46,770 bases of DNA, taken from SAR324 cluster bacterium (GTDB taxonomy: Bacteria > SAR324 > XYD2-FULL-50-16). This document shows, in pieces, positions 34,481 to 43,129 of the stretch; the stretch's first letter is position 1, and each line of letters begins with the position of its first letter. The notes beneath the pieces were generated by a model. The model was given only the letters and a program-made list of their open reading frames with translations, did no database searches and was not told where the DNA came from. Location: NCBI GenBank assembly GCA_028282885.1, contig JANQGX010000021.1, forward strand, positions 1-46,770, read 5' to 3'. The position numbers were made by a program, and so were the translations under genes.

Positions 34481-37354
34481 TCAGGCCAGGGATTTTTGGA
34501 GGAATTGACCCGTGTAGCTGGATTCGGCTTTGATGATGGCTTCAGGTTTCCCCTCCGCGATAACCATCCCGCCTTCCTTGCCGCCTTCCGGACCCATATC
34601 GATAATCCAGTCAGCACATTTGATGACATCGAGGTTGTGTTCGATCACCAGCACCGAATTTCCGGCATCAACCAGTTTTTGGAGGACCCTCAGCAGGGCA
34701 CGTACATCCGCAAAATGAAGTCCCGTGGTAGGTTCGTCCAGAATATACAGCGTGCGCCCCGTATCCCTTTTGGCCAGTTCACGAGCGAGCTTGATTCGTT
34801 GTGCCTCCCCTCCCGACAGAGTTGTAGCAGGCTGGCCCAGCTTGATATAGGTAAGCCCTACATCGTTCAGGGTTTTGAGGATGGTTTTGATTTTTGGCTG
34901 ATTGGAGAAGACCTCCAGGGCATCCCTGACTGACAGGTTGAGGATGTCATCGATGGAATGGCCCTTATATTTGATCTCCAGGGTGGAGTCGTTGAAACGT
35001 TTTCCCCTGCAGGTCTCACAAGGGACAAAGACATCGGCCAGAAAGTGCATTTCCACCTTGATATAGCCATCTCCCTTGCACTGTTCACAACGACCGCCCT
35101 TGACATTGAAAGAGAAACGCCCTTTTTTATAGCCCCTGGTCTTGGCCTCGGGGAGGACTGAAAACAGGTCCCGAATCAGGTCAAAGACTTTGGTATAGGT
35201 GGCCGGATTACTTCTCGGAGTCCGGCCAATGGCTTTTTGATCAATATTGATCACCTTGTCCAGATGTGAAAGGCCGATAATCTTCTCATGTTTACCCACC
35301 TCCAGATCGGAATTGTGAAGCTTTTTGGAGAGTGCCGGGTAGAGGATCTGGTTGATGAGTGTGGATTTTCCCGCTCCCGATACACCGGTCACGGCAACGA
35401 ACATCCCCAACGGAATTTTGACATCGACATTTCTCAGGTTATTGGCACTGGCTCTTTTAATAGTGATCCAATGATTTCCGACGGATTTGGCAGAACGCCT
35501 TTTTTTGGGCATCCCGATACTCTCTTTACCGCTCAGGAACTGCCCTGTAAGCGAATTCTTATTCTCCCTGATTTCTTCCGGAGTCCCTTCCGCCACAATT
35601 TCACCGCCCAGTCGTCCCGCTCCCGGCCCGATGTCCAAAATCCAGTCAGCCGATTCGATGGTCTCCTGATCGTGTTCCACCACAATCAGGCTGTTTCCGA
35701 TATTTCTCAGGTGAAAGAGACTGTTGAGCAGTTTAAGATTGTCTTTCTGGTGAAGACCGATGGAGGGCTCATCCAAAATATAGAGCACCCCGGTCAACTC
35801 CGATCCGATCTGTGATGCCAGGCGGATTCTTTGCGATTCTCCGCCGGAAAGGGTGGGGCCTTTACGATCCAGTGAGAGATAACTTAATCCGACGTTGACC
35901 AGAAAACCCAATCGACTGACGATCTCCTTCAACAATTCTTCTGCAATCATCTTGCGATTACCGTCCAGATCCAGGCTGGTCAGTAAACTGTGGGCCTCGC
36001 TGATGGTCATGGCTGTGATGTCGATGATGGATTTATTCCCGATCCTCACATGCAACACTTCCGGTTTCAGCCGTTTGCCTTCGCAAACCGGGCAGGTCTG
36101 GTTGGACATAAAAGAAGAGTACCAGGCTTTGGTTCCCTCCGAATTGGTTTTCAGATAGCGCCGCATGAGGGTATTCATAATCCCCTCAAAGGTGGTGGTG
36201 ATAGATCCCTGAATTTTATCGGAATTCCAGTCAATAATGATCTCCTGTTTTCCGGAACCATAAAGGAAAACATCTCGATGTTCCTTGGGCAGTTTTTTCC
36301 AGGGGACGTCAAAGTCGATACCCCACTGTTTTTTCACGGCCTCCAGGTGTTTCATTCCCCAGGATTCTTTCTTCTTGGCCCCATTGGCAAAGTAGTTCTT
36401 CCAGGGAACCACCGCGCCCTGGTTGATACTGAGATCCCTGTCGGGTACGATCTTATCCTCGTCCATGGAGAGGACGGTACCAATTCCGTTACATTCCGGG
36501 CACATTCCCTTGGGTGAATTAAAGGAAAAAAGTGTGGGCTCCAGTTCGGGATAGGCAATCCCGCAACAGGATCGTGATTCGCTCATTCTCAGGTCCTGTT
36601 CTCCGTCAGCGTGGATGATGAGCTGTCCTTTGCCCAATTTGAGGGCAGTTTCCACGGAATCGGTCAGGCGTTGCTTAAAATCCGCATCCTCCTTAATGCT
36701 CAGTCTATCGACCACCGCTTCAATGTCGTGCTTTTTATGTCGTGCCAGGGCCTGAACATTATCCAGTCTTTGCACCACACCATTGACCCTTACCCGGGCA
36801 TACCCCGCGGCGGTCAGGTCTTCCAGGATTTCCTTGTGCTCCCCTTTTCTTCCTTCGACCAGGGGGGACAGGATCAATATCCTGGTACCGGGAGGATATT
36901 GCATGATTTGCTCAACCATTCCTGTGGCATCGCCCTGTCCGACCTCTTTCCCGCACTGGTGACAAAATTGTGTTCCAATTCTGGCAAAGAGAACCCGCAG
37001 ATAATCGTAGATTTCGGTAATGGTTCCAACCGTGGAGCGGGGATTTTTTGAGGCGGATTTCTGCTCAATGGAAATCGTTGGTGAAAGGCCTTTTATGGTT
37101 TCGTACCTGGGTTTTTCCAACTGGCCGATAAACTGACGGGCATATGATGAGAGCGATTCAATATACCTTCTCTGCCCTTCAGCAAAGATCGTGTCGAATG
37201 CCAGGCTGGATTTTCCCGAGCCTGAAACGCCTGTAAATACAATCAGTTTTTTCTTTGGTAGCTGAACATCGATATTTTTTAGATTGTGCTCTTTGGCTCC
37301 TTTGACAATTATCTGGTTCAGTTCGGTTGATTCCGGATTCGCTTTTTGATTCAT
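34481..37354 (-). CDS. uvrA: Excinuclease ABC subunit A (UvrA)
   Basis: The 957-residue protein is full length. It has two ABC ATPase units: Walker [10 protein letters not shown] near the N-terminus and GVSGAGKST near 650, with signature motifs [12 protein letters not shown] and [12 protein letters not shown]. Zinc-binding CxxC pairs are present: [33 protein letters not shown] and CETCRGKR. The protein surveys DNA for bulky lesions and loads UvrB. The ATG at 37354 has no clear ribosome site, but the family start [14 protein letters not shown] lies shortly inside, so the start is near correct. uvrB and uvrC are not in the window. Confidence 0.98.
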   Translation of the reverse strand: MNQKANPESTELNQIIVKGAKEHNLKNIDVQLPKKKLIVFTGVSGSGKSSLAFDTIFAEGQRRYIESLSSYARQFIGQLEKPRYETIKGLSPTISIEQKSASKNPRSTVGTITEIYDYLRVLFARIGTQFCHQCGKEVGQGDATGMVEQIMQYPPGTRILILSPLVEGRKGEHKEILEDLTAAGYARVRVNGVVQRLDNVQALARHKKHDIEAVVDRLSIKEDADFKQRLTDSVETALKLGKGQLIIHADGEQDLRMSESRSCCGIAYPELEPTLFSFNSPKGMCPECNGIGTVLSMDEDKIVPDRDLSINQGAVVPWKNYFANGAKKKESWGMKHLEAVKKQWGIDFDVPWKKLPKEHRDVFLYGSGKQEIIIDWNSDKIQGSITTTFEGIMNTLMRRYLKTNSEGTKAWYSSFMSNQTCPVCEGKRLKPEVLHVRIGNKSIIDITAMTISEAHSLLTSLDLDGNRKMIAEELLKEIVSRLGFLVNVGLSYLSLDRKGPTLSGGESQRIRLASQIGSELTGVLYILDEPSIGLHQKDNLKLLNSLFHLRNIGNSLIVVEHDQETIESADWILDIGPGAGRLGGEIVAEGTPEEIRENKNSLTGQFLSGKESIGMPKKRRSAKSVGNHWITIKRASANNLRNVDVKIPLGMFVAVTGVSGAGKSTLINQILYPALSKKLHNSDLEVGKHEKIIGLSHLDKVINIDQKAIGRTPRSNPATYTKVFDLIRDLFSVLPEAKTRGYKKGRFSFNVKGGRCEQCKGDGYIKVEMHFLADVFVPCETCRGKRFNDSTLEIKYKGHSIDDILNLSVRDALEVFSNQPKIKTILKTLNDVGLTYIKLGQPATTLSGGEAQRIKLARELAKRDTGRTLYILDEPTTGLHFADVRALLRVLQKLVDAGNSVLVIEHNLDVIKCADWIIDMGPEGGKEGGMVIAEGKPEAIIKAESSYTGQFLQKSLA

Positions 37355-38412
37355 TTGATAATTGATAAATAAAAACAGTGTTCTGGTTAATAATTATCAG
37401 CTATATTGAAGGTTGGTAGTTTTCCTTCCGCCGACGCTATCGGATCTGTGATTTCCACCTATCCACATTAAAGGATCATTCATCACCTGGGCATTTTATC
37501 CCGGTTGGATTTGGATATGATTAACCCGATTTCTGAAAGATATAGAAATTTAAAAAATGATTCAAGTACAAATGTTCACTTTTTTGTGTTTATCAGGAAT
37601 ATCATCCTTAAAGAGTCTCTTGAATTGATGTCAACCGCGGATTGTGCTTCGGCAAAGGCATAACATCAGACAATTATGGTAACGGGTTGTCCTTTCCAAA
37701 CCGGGTTTCGGTCAGATGATGCCCGGGGGTGATTCTTTCGTATGCATGAACATATGATTAGGGGTGATATAGCTGATTCTCGTTGGCGGACTCCTGAAAG
37801 AAATCAAGTTGGAATATTTGAACGAAGCAGTGATTCTGAAACTCATTGAAAAAAATGTGTCGCTTTGAGGCGCCGTTTGAAATCACAATTGAAATAAGAG
37901 TGACAGGGCTTGAAACAGGGGTGGAACAATGCAGGGCAGATATTGGAGAGGATTAATGTTCCATGGCAAAAGTAGTAACAATCAGAATCCTGTTCACCCA
38001 CCCTGCATCATTTCGTTTTTCCGAGGTTTAATCCGGGTTTGCAGGTTTGGTCGCGTTGAAGTCGACAGAACGGATCGATTTCATCCCCGATCAGGGCAAC
38101 CTTGACTTGTCAATTTGATCGTGTTTGATTTATCGACTTTAAAGGAGGGCCTGACTCCGATCCAACCGCACAACCTGGACTGTGTGAACTGGTAAAATTA
38201 TAGGCATATGCCCATTTCAAGTCAAGCTGATTTGATTCCCGGGATTTCGCTCCTTTTTCAATCCTGTTGATTAAATGGCTGTTATAAAAAATCTTCCGAT
38301 TTGTTGCTATGGACAAAATAGTTGGAGATCATCATCACTATTATTGAATATAATCTAACATATTCCAGAAGACATTATTCGAATAATTAACGGATAAATA
38401 TGCCATAAACCT
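37355..38412. other. Long intergenic region (about 1.06 kb) without a convincing gene
   Basis: I see no conserved gene. The only frame with a good ribosome site (GGAGAGG, ATG at 37956, 49 codons to 38105) encodes an Arg-rich peptide without recognisable features. A longer - strand frame at 38110-38316 lacks support. Possible content is the uvrA promoter, the promoter of the outer-membrane pair, a non-coding RNA or a decayed gene; none can be shown by eye. Confidence 0.4.
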
Positions 38413-40026
38413 ATGAATATGAAAACAAGAATCGTATCTATCCTCATGTTCTTCTGTTGTTTTTTTGTAGAAGCACATGGTTTCGAACTCTATTCCATTG
38501 TTCGTCCCGGGTGCAAATCGGCGACCGGATTGATTGTGCATATGGATTCCGATTCGATATCCCTCCTGGATACCATGGGTAAACTGGTCACGGTTTCGGT
38601 GAAAGGGATTGAACACATCCTGGTTTACAATACCCTTGACAATCCGATTAGTGACATCAGGCTGGAAGGAGAACTGGCTGGGCTTGTCAGGCATGTCAAG
38701 GTTCAGGGGGCAGAAAGTTACAGCTTTTCCGGGTGGCCGATCCGTTTTTTGGAAAACATTATTGTTTTCTACGACGTCGAAGGCAATATCCACCTGGTTG
38801 ATGTTGAACTGATATCGGGTTTTGAGATTCCTGATTCGGAGGAAATTGCGTTGATCGGGACAGGGGACATGTCGTCAAAAGCTTACCGGTTCGGTTACGG
38901 CAGCAATCTTCCCGAATGTAGTTTGCAGGGTGAGGAATCTGTGGATCTTGTTCAACCGACCCGCATGATCAGCGATCAGATTAAAATTGCCAAGTTTCTC
39001 AGGGTTTATCGCAATGGATTTACCAAATTGGACCGGTTCCAGAAACGAACCTCATTTTATGCCCGGCCCTACTTATACGAGAAAAAGACTAAGGTGGGGA
39101 TCCTTGTCGACCGGGAAGAGATGCGGGAGGAGCTTCCCTATCAGCTTCCTCTGAATTTCCAATGGCCGACCGGAAGGAATTTCGGACCGCAGGGTATTCT
39201 TAATCTTGGCTCTATTGTCAATCCGCTCCTGCCCAATGTGGAACCGGTATTTGGGGTCCATTTTTCGGGTAAGTACCACTTTCTGTCAGTATCTTTCTCC
39301 GGAAACGGATGGGCTTTTTCCAATGGTCAGGATTATATCGTGAAAAACCGCGCCTCCTTCGCTGATTTTTTCTCGGAAAAAGAACCGGATGAGCCGTTTG
39401 TCTTTCCCCACTATAACCAGTTGGCACTAACCGGTCTGGAGTGGGGACCCTATTCGGTTTCAGGCGGGTATTATTACCCCATCATCGGTATACAGGCCAA
39501 CGGGATCTTCAGGGAGATCCTCTCCGAGCAATCCATGCCGGCTGTAAATCTTAAATACACAACCCATGATGTCGGTTTTCAGCTCATGTTTTCGGATGTC
39601 AATATCAAAAGCGATTCTCCCACCGACAGCTCATTAAAACTGATTTATGCTGAAGAGATGGCCCAGGGAACCATATTGACCGAAGCTTCGAAGGAACTGA
39701 TCTACCAACTGGACAGCTTCGACCTCAAGTCGCGTATGGCCAGATTCAATTTTGATTTGAATATTCATGAGGAGCTGACTGTCGGTTTCAGCGAAGTGAT
39801 TATGATGGGGGATTACGAGGAGGTTATTTCCGGCGAGGAGTTTGAATTTGATTATACCCATTACATCACCTCTCTACGCGCACAACAGGAATTTGGCGAC
39901 TATGTTTCGTTGAAGGGATACCTGAACTATTTTATCCGTCAATATCAATCTAAAACGACCCTTAATGATGAAAAGACTGAAAACAATAAATTCAGCTTCA
40001 CTGTTGTTGTGGAGTTTATTCTCTAA
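38413..40026 (+). CDS. Exported, probably outer-membrane, protein of unknown family (copy 1)
   Basis: The 537-residue protein has a signal peptide (TRIVSILMFFCCFFVEAHG, cleavage about residue 24). An N-terminal beta-rich segment follows, GLIVHMDSDSISLLDTMGK then VKGIEHILVY, built like a small Sm-like or barrel module. The long C-terminal part (about 230-537) alternates hydrophobic and polar residues with many aromatic residues (SVSFSGNGWAFSNGQDY, SVSGGYYYPIIG). It ends FTVVVEFIL, resembling a beta-barrel terminal strand. The next gene encodes a protein with the same layout. An in-frame ATG two codons later (38419) is an equally possible start; the ribosome site is weak. Function is unknown. 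Confidence 0.75.
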   Translation: MNMKTRIVSILMFFCCFFVEAHGFELYSIVRPGCKSATGLIVHMDSDSISLLDTMGKLVTVSVKGIEHILVYNTLDNPISDIRLEGELAGLVRHVKVQGAESYSFSGWPIRFLENIIVFYDVEGNIHLVDVELISGFEIPDSEEIALIGTGDMSSKAYRFGYGSNLPECSLQGEESVDLVQPTRMISDQIKIAKFLRVYRNGFTKLDRFQKRTSFYARPYLYEKKTKVGILVDREEMREELPYQLPLNFQWPTGRNFGPQGILNLGSIVNPLLPNVEPVFGVHFSGKYHFLSVSFSGNGWAFSNGQDYIVKNRASFADFFSEKEPDEPFVFPHYNQLALTGLEWGPYSVSGGYYYPIIGIQANGIFREILSEQSMPAVNLKYTTHDVGFQLMFSDVNIKSDSPTDSSLKLIYAEEMAQGTILTEASKELIYQLDSFDLKSRMARFNFDLNIHEELTVGFSEVIMMGDYEEVISGEEFEFDYTHYITSLRAQQEFGDYVSLKGYLNYFIRQYQSKTTLNDEKTENNKFSFTVVVEFIL

Positions 40027-41620
40027 ACGAGTTGCTGCAGCGCTGTTCCTTCTATTGGTCGTATTCAATGCCCAGCGATTGGAAGCGGTCAATATTTCAG
40101 CAATATATTCCTCCGCCTGTGTTCGGGAATCAGGGGTGATTATCAATGTGGATGAGAATGCTTTGCAATTGCTGACGCTGAACGGGGTGATTCGCAATAT
40201 TCCTCGTTTCGATATTATCTATATTGCCAGTTACCCGGTGGGAACGATCAGAATTCCAGAGGTGGTAAACCCTGAAGAGTCCGACATCATAACCATTAAA
40301 ACAGTATTTCAGGATGAGATTGTGGATATGGTCAAGGGGTGGATGATCGATTATTCCGAAGACCAGATCTCTTTTCTTACCCTGTCCGGAACCCAGACCA
40401 CAATCGATACCCAGGATATCTGGGATATCGAAATCGCTTCCACCAGCGGTAAGGTGGTGTTTGATGCAATGGAAACCAAGCGCTATGAATTTGTCCATCC
40501 CTACCCGTTTATGCATTGCTCGAGTGAGATCAACGGGTTGGAGGACACAGATAACCCGGTGCACAAGATCTACCCGCAACACCTTCTTCCGGAGCCTCTA
40601 TTGATCAAAAAGGAGCTGGATCGACTCAAGGAAGGCTATGACCAGTTGAGGAAATTTGACGATAACAAGCGATTTTATCCCGTTCCGCAAATATTCAGCA
40701 ATGAGACAACCCTGGGCATCTGGGCTAACCTGGGGAATCGCTACGGATCGTCCAGAAATCGAAGCAACAGCTTTATACCGGCCATTGTCAGCGAAACAAC
40801 GGATGGTCCGTTCGGTTATCAGAGTGTTTTTGTGACCGGCAGTTCGCCGATGTTTTACAGTATCCACGAGGAACCCCAGATGCAGGCTTACTTCAAGATG
40901 AAAGCCAGTTATGTTCACTTCTCCATTCTGGTTGACATCAGCCGCTTCACTATGGGATCCGAGAAATACAAATGGTCTGCAGAAGATTTGGAAACCTATG
41001 ACAACAGGGAAAACGAGATTTTCCACATGGCTGGCGGGTTCGATTACGGGAATTTTGCAGTGGATGTCTCCATTGTCGACTTCGTCTATTATGCCATTCG
41101 ATACGATTCCGAATTTTTCCGCGATGACATGTACTTGAATCGGGGTTCGATTTCCTATCACAACCGACTGTTCAAGGCCGAGCTGAACTACGGATTTGCC
41201 GACGATACCAAACCCCCTCCGATTTCCATTCCGGATGATGCCACCGGACCGGATGAGGCTTGGATTATAGCTTACAACGAAGAGCAGGAGGCCATTCCCG
41301 ATTTTCAGACCAATTTCTTTTTCACCCGTTTCAACCTGGAGTTGTTCACCCTGGGAGAGTTGAAGCCAACCTATTCCCTGATTTTCAAAACCATGGATTT
41401 CGAACGGGAGGAAAACAACCAGGGTTTGGGACAGTTTCTCTATAAAAGTCGCTCTCTGACAAATTCGGTATATCTGTCCTATCCGCTTAACCGTGAACTA
41501 CTGATCAGCGGTTACCTGTCGCTGGAGATGATGGAGAAAGAATACGGAGAAACAGAACTGGATGAAGCTTCATCCCACAGTTATCCCAAGGGAGGTCTGT
41601 CACTGGCACTGTTGTTCTAA
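39965..41620 (+). CDS. Exported, probably outer-membrane, protein of unknown family (copy 2)
   Basis: The 551-residue protein parallels its upstream neighbour: a hydrophobic signal segment (VAAALFLLLVVFNAQRLEA, preceded by an unusually long N-region of about 23 residues), an N-terminal module GVIINVDENALQLLTLNGV then RFDIIYIAS, a second such repeat VKGWMIDYSEDQISFLTLSG, a helical linker (about 205-225), and a beta-rich C-terminal half ending GGLSLALLF with terminal Phe, as in outer-membrane barrels. The gene starts 62 bases before the neighbour's stop in another frame, so the two are almost surely co-expressed. Either the long overlap or a later non-ATG start explains the long N-region. Function is unknown. 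Confidence 0.75.
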   Translation: MMKRLKTINSASLLLWSLFSKRVAAALFLLLVVFNAQRLEAVNISAIYSSACVRESGVIINVDENALQLLTLNGVIRNIPRFDIIYIASYPVGTIRIPEVVNPEESDIITIKTVFQDEIVDMVKGWMIDYSEDQISFLTLSGTQTTIDTQDIWDIEIASTSGKVVFDAMETKRYEFVHPYPFMHCSSEINGLEDTDNPVHKIYPQHLLPEPLLIKKELDRLKEGYDQLRKFDDNKRFYPVPQIFSNETTLGIWANLGNRYGSSRNRSNSFIPAIVSETTDGPFGYQSVFVTGSSPMFYSIHEEPQMQAYFKMKASYVHFSILVDISRFTMGSEKYKWSAEDLETYDNRENEIFHMAGGFDYGNFAVDVSIVDFVYYAIRYDSEFFRDDMYLNRGSISYHNRLFKAELNYGFADDTKPPPISIPDDATGPDEAWIIAYNEEQEAIPDFQTNFFFTRFNLELFTLGELKPTYSLIFKTMDFEREENNQGLGQFLYKSRSLTNSVYLSYPLNRELLISGYLSLEMMEKEYGETELDEASSHSYPKGGLSLALLF

Positions 41621-41722
41621 CCGGAAGCAAACGCAGTTCCGAGAAGTTGCCGTTTTGATCGAATGCCTGTCGCAAGAAAACCAAGTCTGGCTATCCGGCA
41701 AATGACCGTTACATCAGCAAAG

Positions 41723-41826
41723 TCCGCCCGAGGGTATTGGCATTTGAAACCCTTGAAAACAGGACGTTTTCAAGGGTTTCACTGACAGATTCACACGTGT
41801 TCCACATGCCAATATCTTCGGGCGGA
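41723..41826. repeat. Nested inverted repeat (REPIN- or MITE-like element)
   Basis: Outer arms 41723-41743 and 41806-41826 are 21 bases each with two mismatches, both G-T compatible on one strand (TCCGCCCGAGGGTATTGGCAT versus TCCGCCCGAAGATATTGGCAT). Inside is a perfect 16-base-pair hairpin (41745-41760 and 41766-41781) with loop AGGAC, and about 24 unpaired bases. It lies between two convergent genes. No second copy was seen in the window. Confidence 0.75.
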
Positions 41827-41847
41827 AATATTCTAAATCGAGATTTC

Positions 41848-42084
41848 TTATTCAGCCCAGGCAGGCATCGCTTTCAGGTAGTTGTCGGCCCGCTTCATAA
41901 AATCCACACCTTCCTTTTCAGGCGCAAACATCTTCAGCCATTCGGAAACGCCGGTCTGAACAGCTTCCCTGGGATTAAGCTGGCCGTTTTCGTTGGCGCA
42001 GTATTTACAATAGATCTCACTCTTGGGATTGCGGGTTTCGTCTGAAATGGGCATTCCGCAGGACTGACAAAAGTTCATGTTCAT
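41848..42084 (-). CDS. Small zinc-ribbon protein
   Basis: The 78-residue protein has an N-terminal zinc ribbon CQSCGMPI...CKYCAN (two CxxC pairs about 20 residues apart) of the 'putative zinc ribbon' type found alone or attached to regulators, and a helical C-terminal half (GVSEWLKMFAPEKEG, DNYLKAMPAW). Function is not known. AGAGG five bases before the ATG at 42084 favours this start; another ATG two codons downstream is possible. It follows the WYL regulator on the same strand after about 110 bases, which include the palindrome GTTGTTTAACAAC near 42145. Confidence 0.8.
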   Translation of the reverse strand: MNMNFCQSCGMPISDETRNPKSEIYCKYCANENGQLNPREAVQTGVSEWLKMFAPEKEGVDFMKRADNYLKAMPAWAE

Positions 42085-42196
42085 AATCACCTCTCTGGTT
42101 CGGTTTTAAGGAATCCGGTTGGGGCTGCCCCGAAAAAAGGCAGTTGTTTAACAACACTTCCTCAACAGAATAACCGGGGTGATTGACACCATTATG

Positions 42197-43129
42197 TCAG
42201 GTTTTGCATCTTTCCAGGATTTTTCTTGCTTTTCTTCTGATGATCTGGCGAATATGCGCGGGTTGGAGGATTTCGATATGCTCGCCATAGCTGAGAATGA
42301 GAGAATAAACCCATTCATCCTCGGGAAAAGTTGAATTGACGATCAGGCTGCCGTTTTCGTCAATCGTGATTTGTTCGGGATGAAAGAACTCTTCCACACG
42401 ATTTCGAACAACGGGATCGAATCGCATTACCAGGTCCACCCGGGGGACCCGGACCTCTTCTTTTCGGGTAAAATCCTTGAAGGTAATATCCCTGCGTTTA
42501 AAGGTCTGGTTTAAAACTTCAAGGCTACGGAATCGTGAGAGCCTGAAAAGCCGACCATCCTGCTTGAGTCTGCAATAGCCAAAGAGATACCAGGTGTACC
42601 CTTTAAACATGAGCGTCATGGGTTCAACAATCCTCTCTCCCTCCTCACCCTTCAGATTTCGGTACTGAATGTTCAAAAGTTTTGAGGTGATAATGGCCCG
42701 GTTGATCTCCTGCATGCAAATTTGCTGTTGCTTACTGAAACCCCAGGGTACGTAGTCAACAACCAATTGGTCTAATTTGCTTTCCAGTTCCTTTGTACGC
42801 TCCTTGGGAACAAGGCTGCGAATTTTCTCCATGGCCAGTTCCAACTCCCGATCCTGAAGGGTCGTGTTCACGCCCTTCAGGGCAGTGAGAATCACTCGAG
42901 TGTTCTCCAGCGAAAGATACTGGTTGTTCAGGCGATAGTTCTCCATGATCTGATAGCCGCCACCGCTTCCCTGGTGGGACACAACCGGAATTCCGGCAAT
43001 GTTGATGGCGTCAATATCACGGTAGATGGTTCGCAGAGAGACTTCGAACCGTTCGGCGAGTTCTCTGGCTGTGACGCTTTTCCTGTTCAACAACAGCACC
43101 ACAATGGAAAGCATCCGATCAATTCTCAT
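42197..43129 (-). CDS. YafY-type HTH/WYL-domain transcriptional regulator
   Basis: The 310-residue protein has an N-terminal winged HTH (about 1-60; VTARELAERFEVSLRTIYRD), a middle WYL domain (about 140-225; WYLFGYCRLKQDGRLFRLSR, where W-Y-L and the following Arg residues form the ligand pocket), and a C-terminal WCX-like segment. WYL regulators respond to nucleotides, nucleic acids or other ligands; the target here is unknown. The ATG overlaps the stop of the GH3 gene (ATGA), so the two are translated as a unit, suggesting the regulator controls the glycosidase operon. No signal peptide. Confidence 0.93.
   Translation of the reverse strand: MRIDRMLSIVVLLLNRKSVTARELAERFEVSLRTIYRDIDAINIAGIPVVSHQGSGGGYQIMENYRLNNQYLSLENTRVILTALKGVNTTLQDRELELAMEKIRSLVPKERTKELESKLDQLVVDYVPWGFSKQQQICMQEINRAIITSKLLNIQYRNLKGEEGERIVEPMTLMFKGYTWYLFGYCRLKQDGRLFRLSRFRSLEVLNQTFKRRDITFKDFTRKEEVRVPRVDLVMRFDPVVRNRVEEFFHPEQITIDENGSLIVNSTFPEDEWVYSLILSYGEHIEILQPAHIRQIIRRKARKILERCKT

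Noticed and set aside
35288..36517. Two 175-codon frames antisense to uvrA
   Set aside because: Complete overlap with uvrA and no recognisable motifs.
37956..38105. A 49-codon frame with a good ribosome site
   Set aside because: Arg-rich composition with no recognisable feature; kept only as a note in the intergenic entry.
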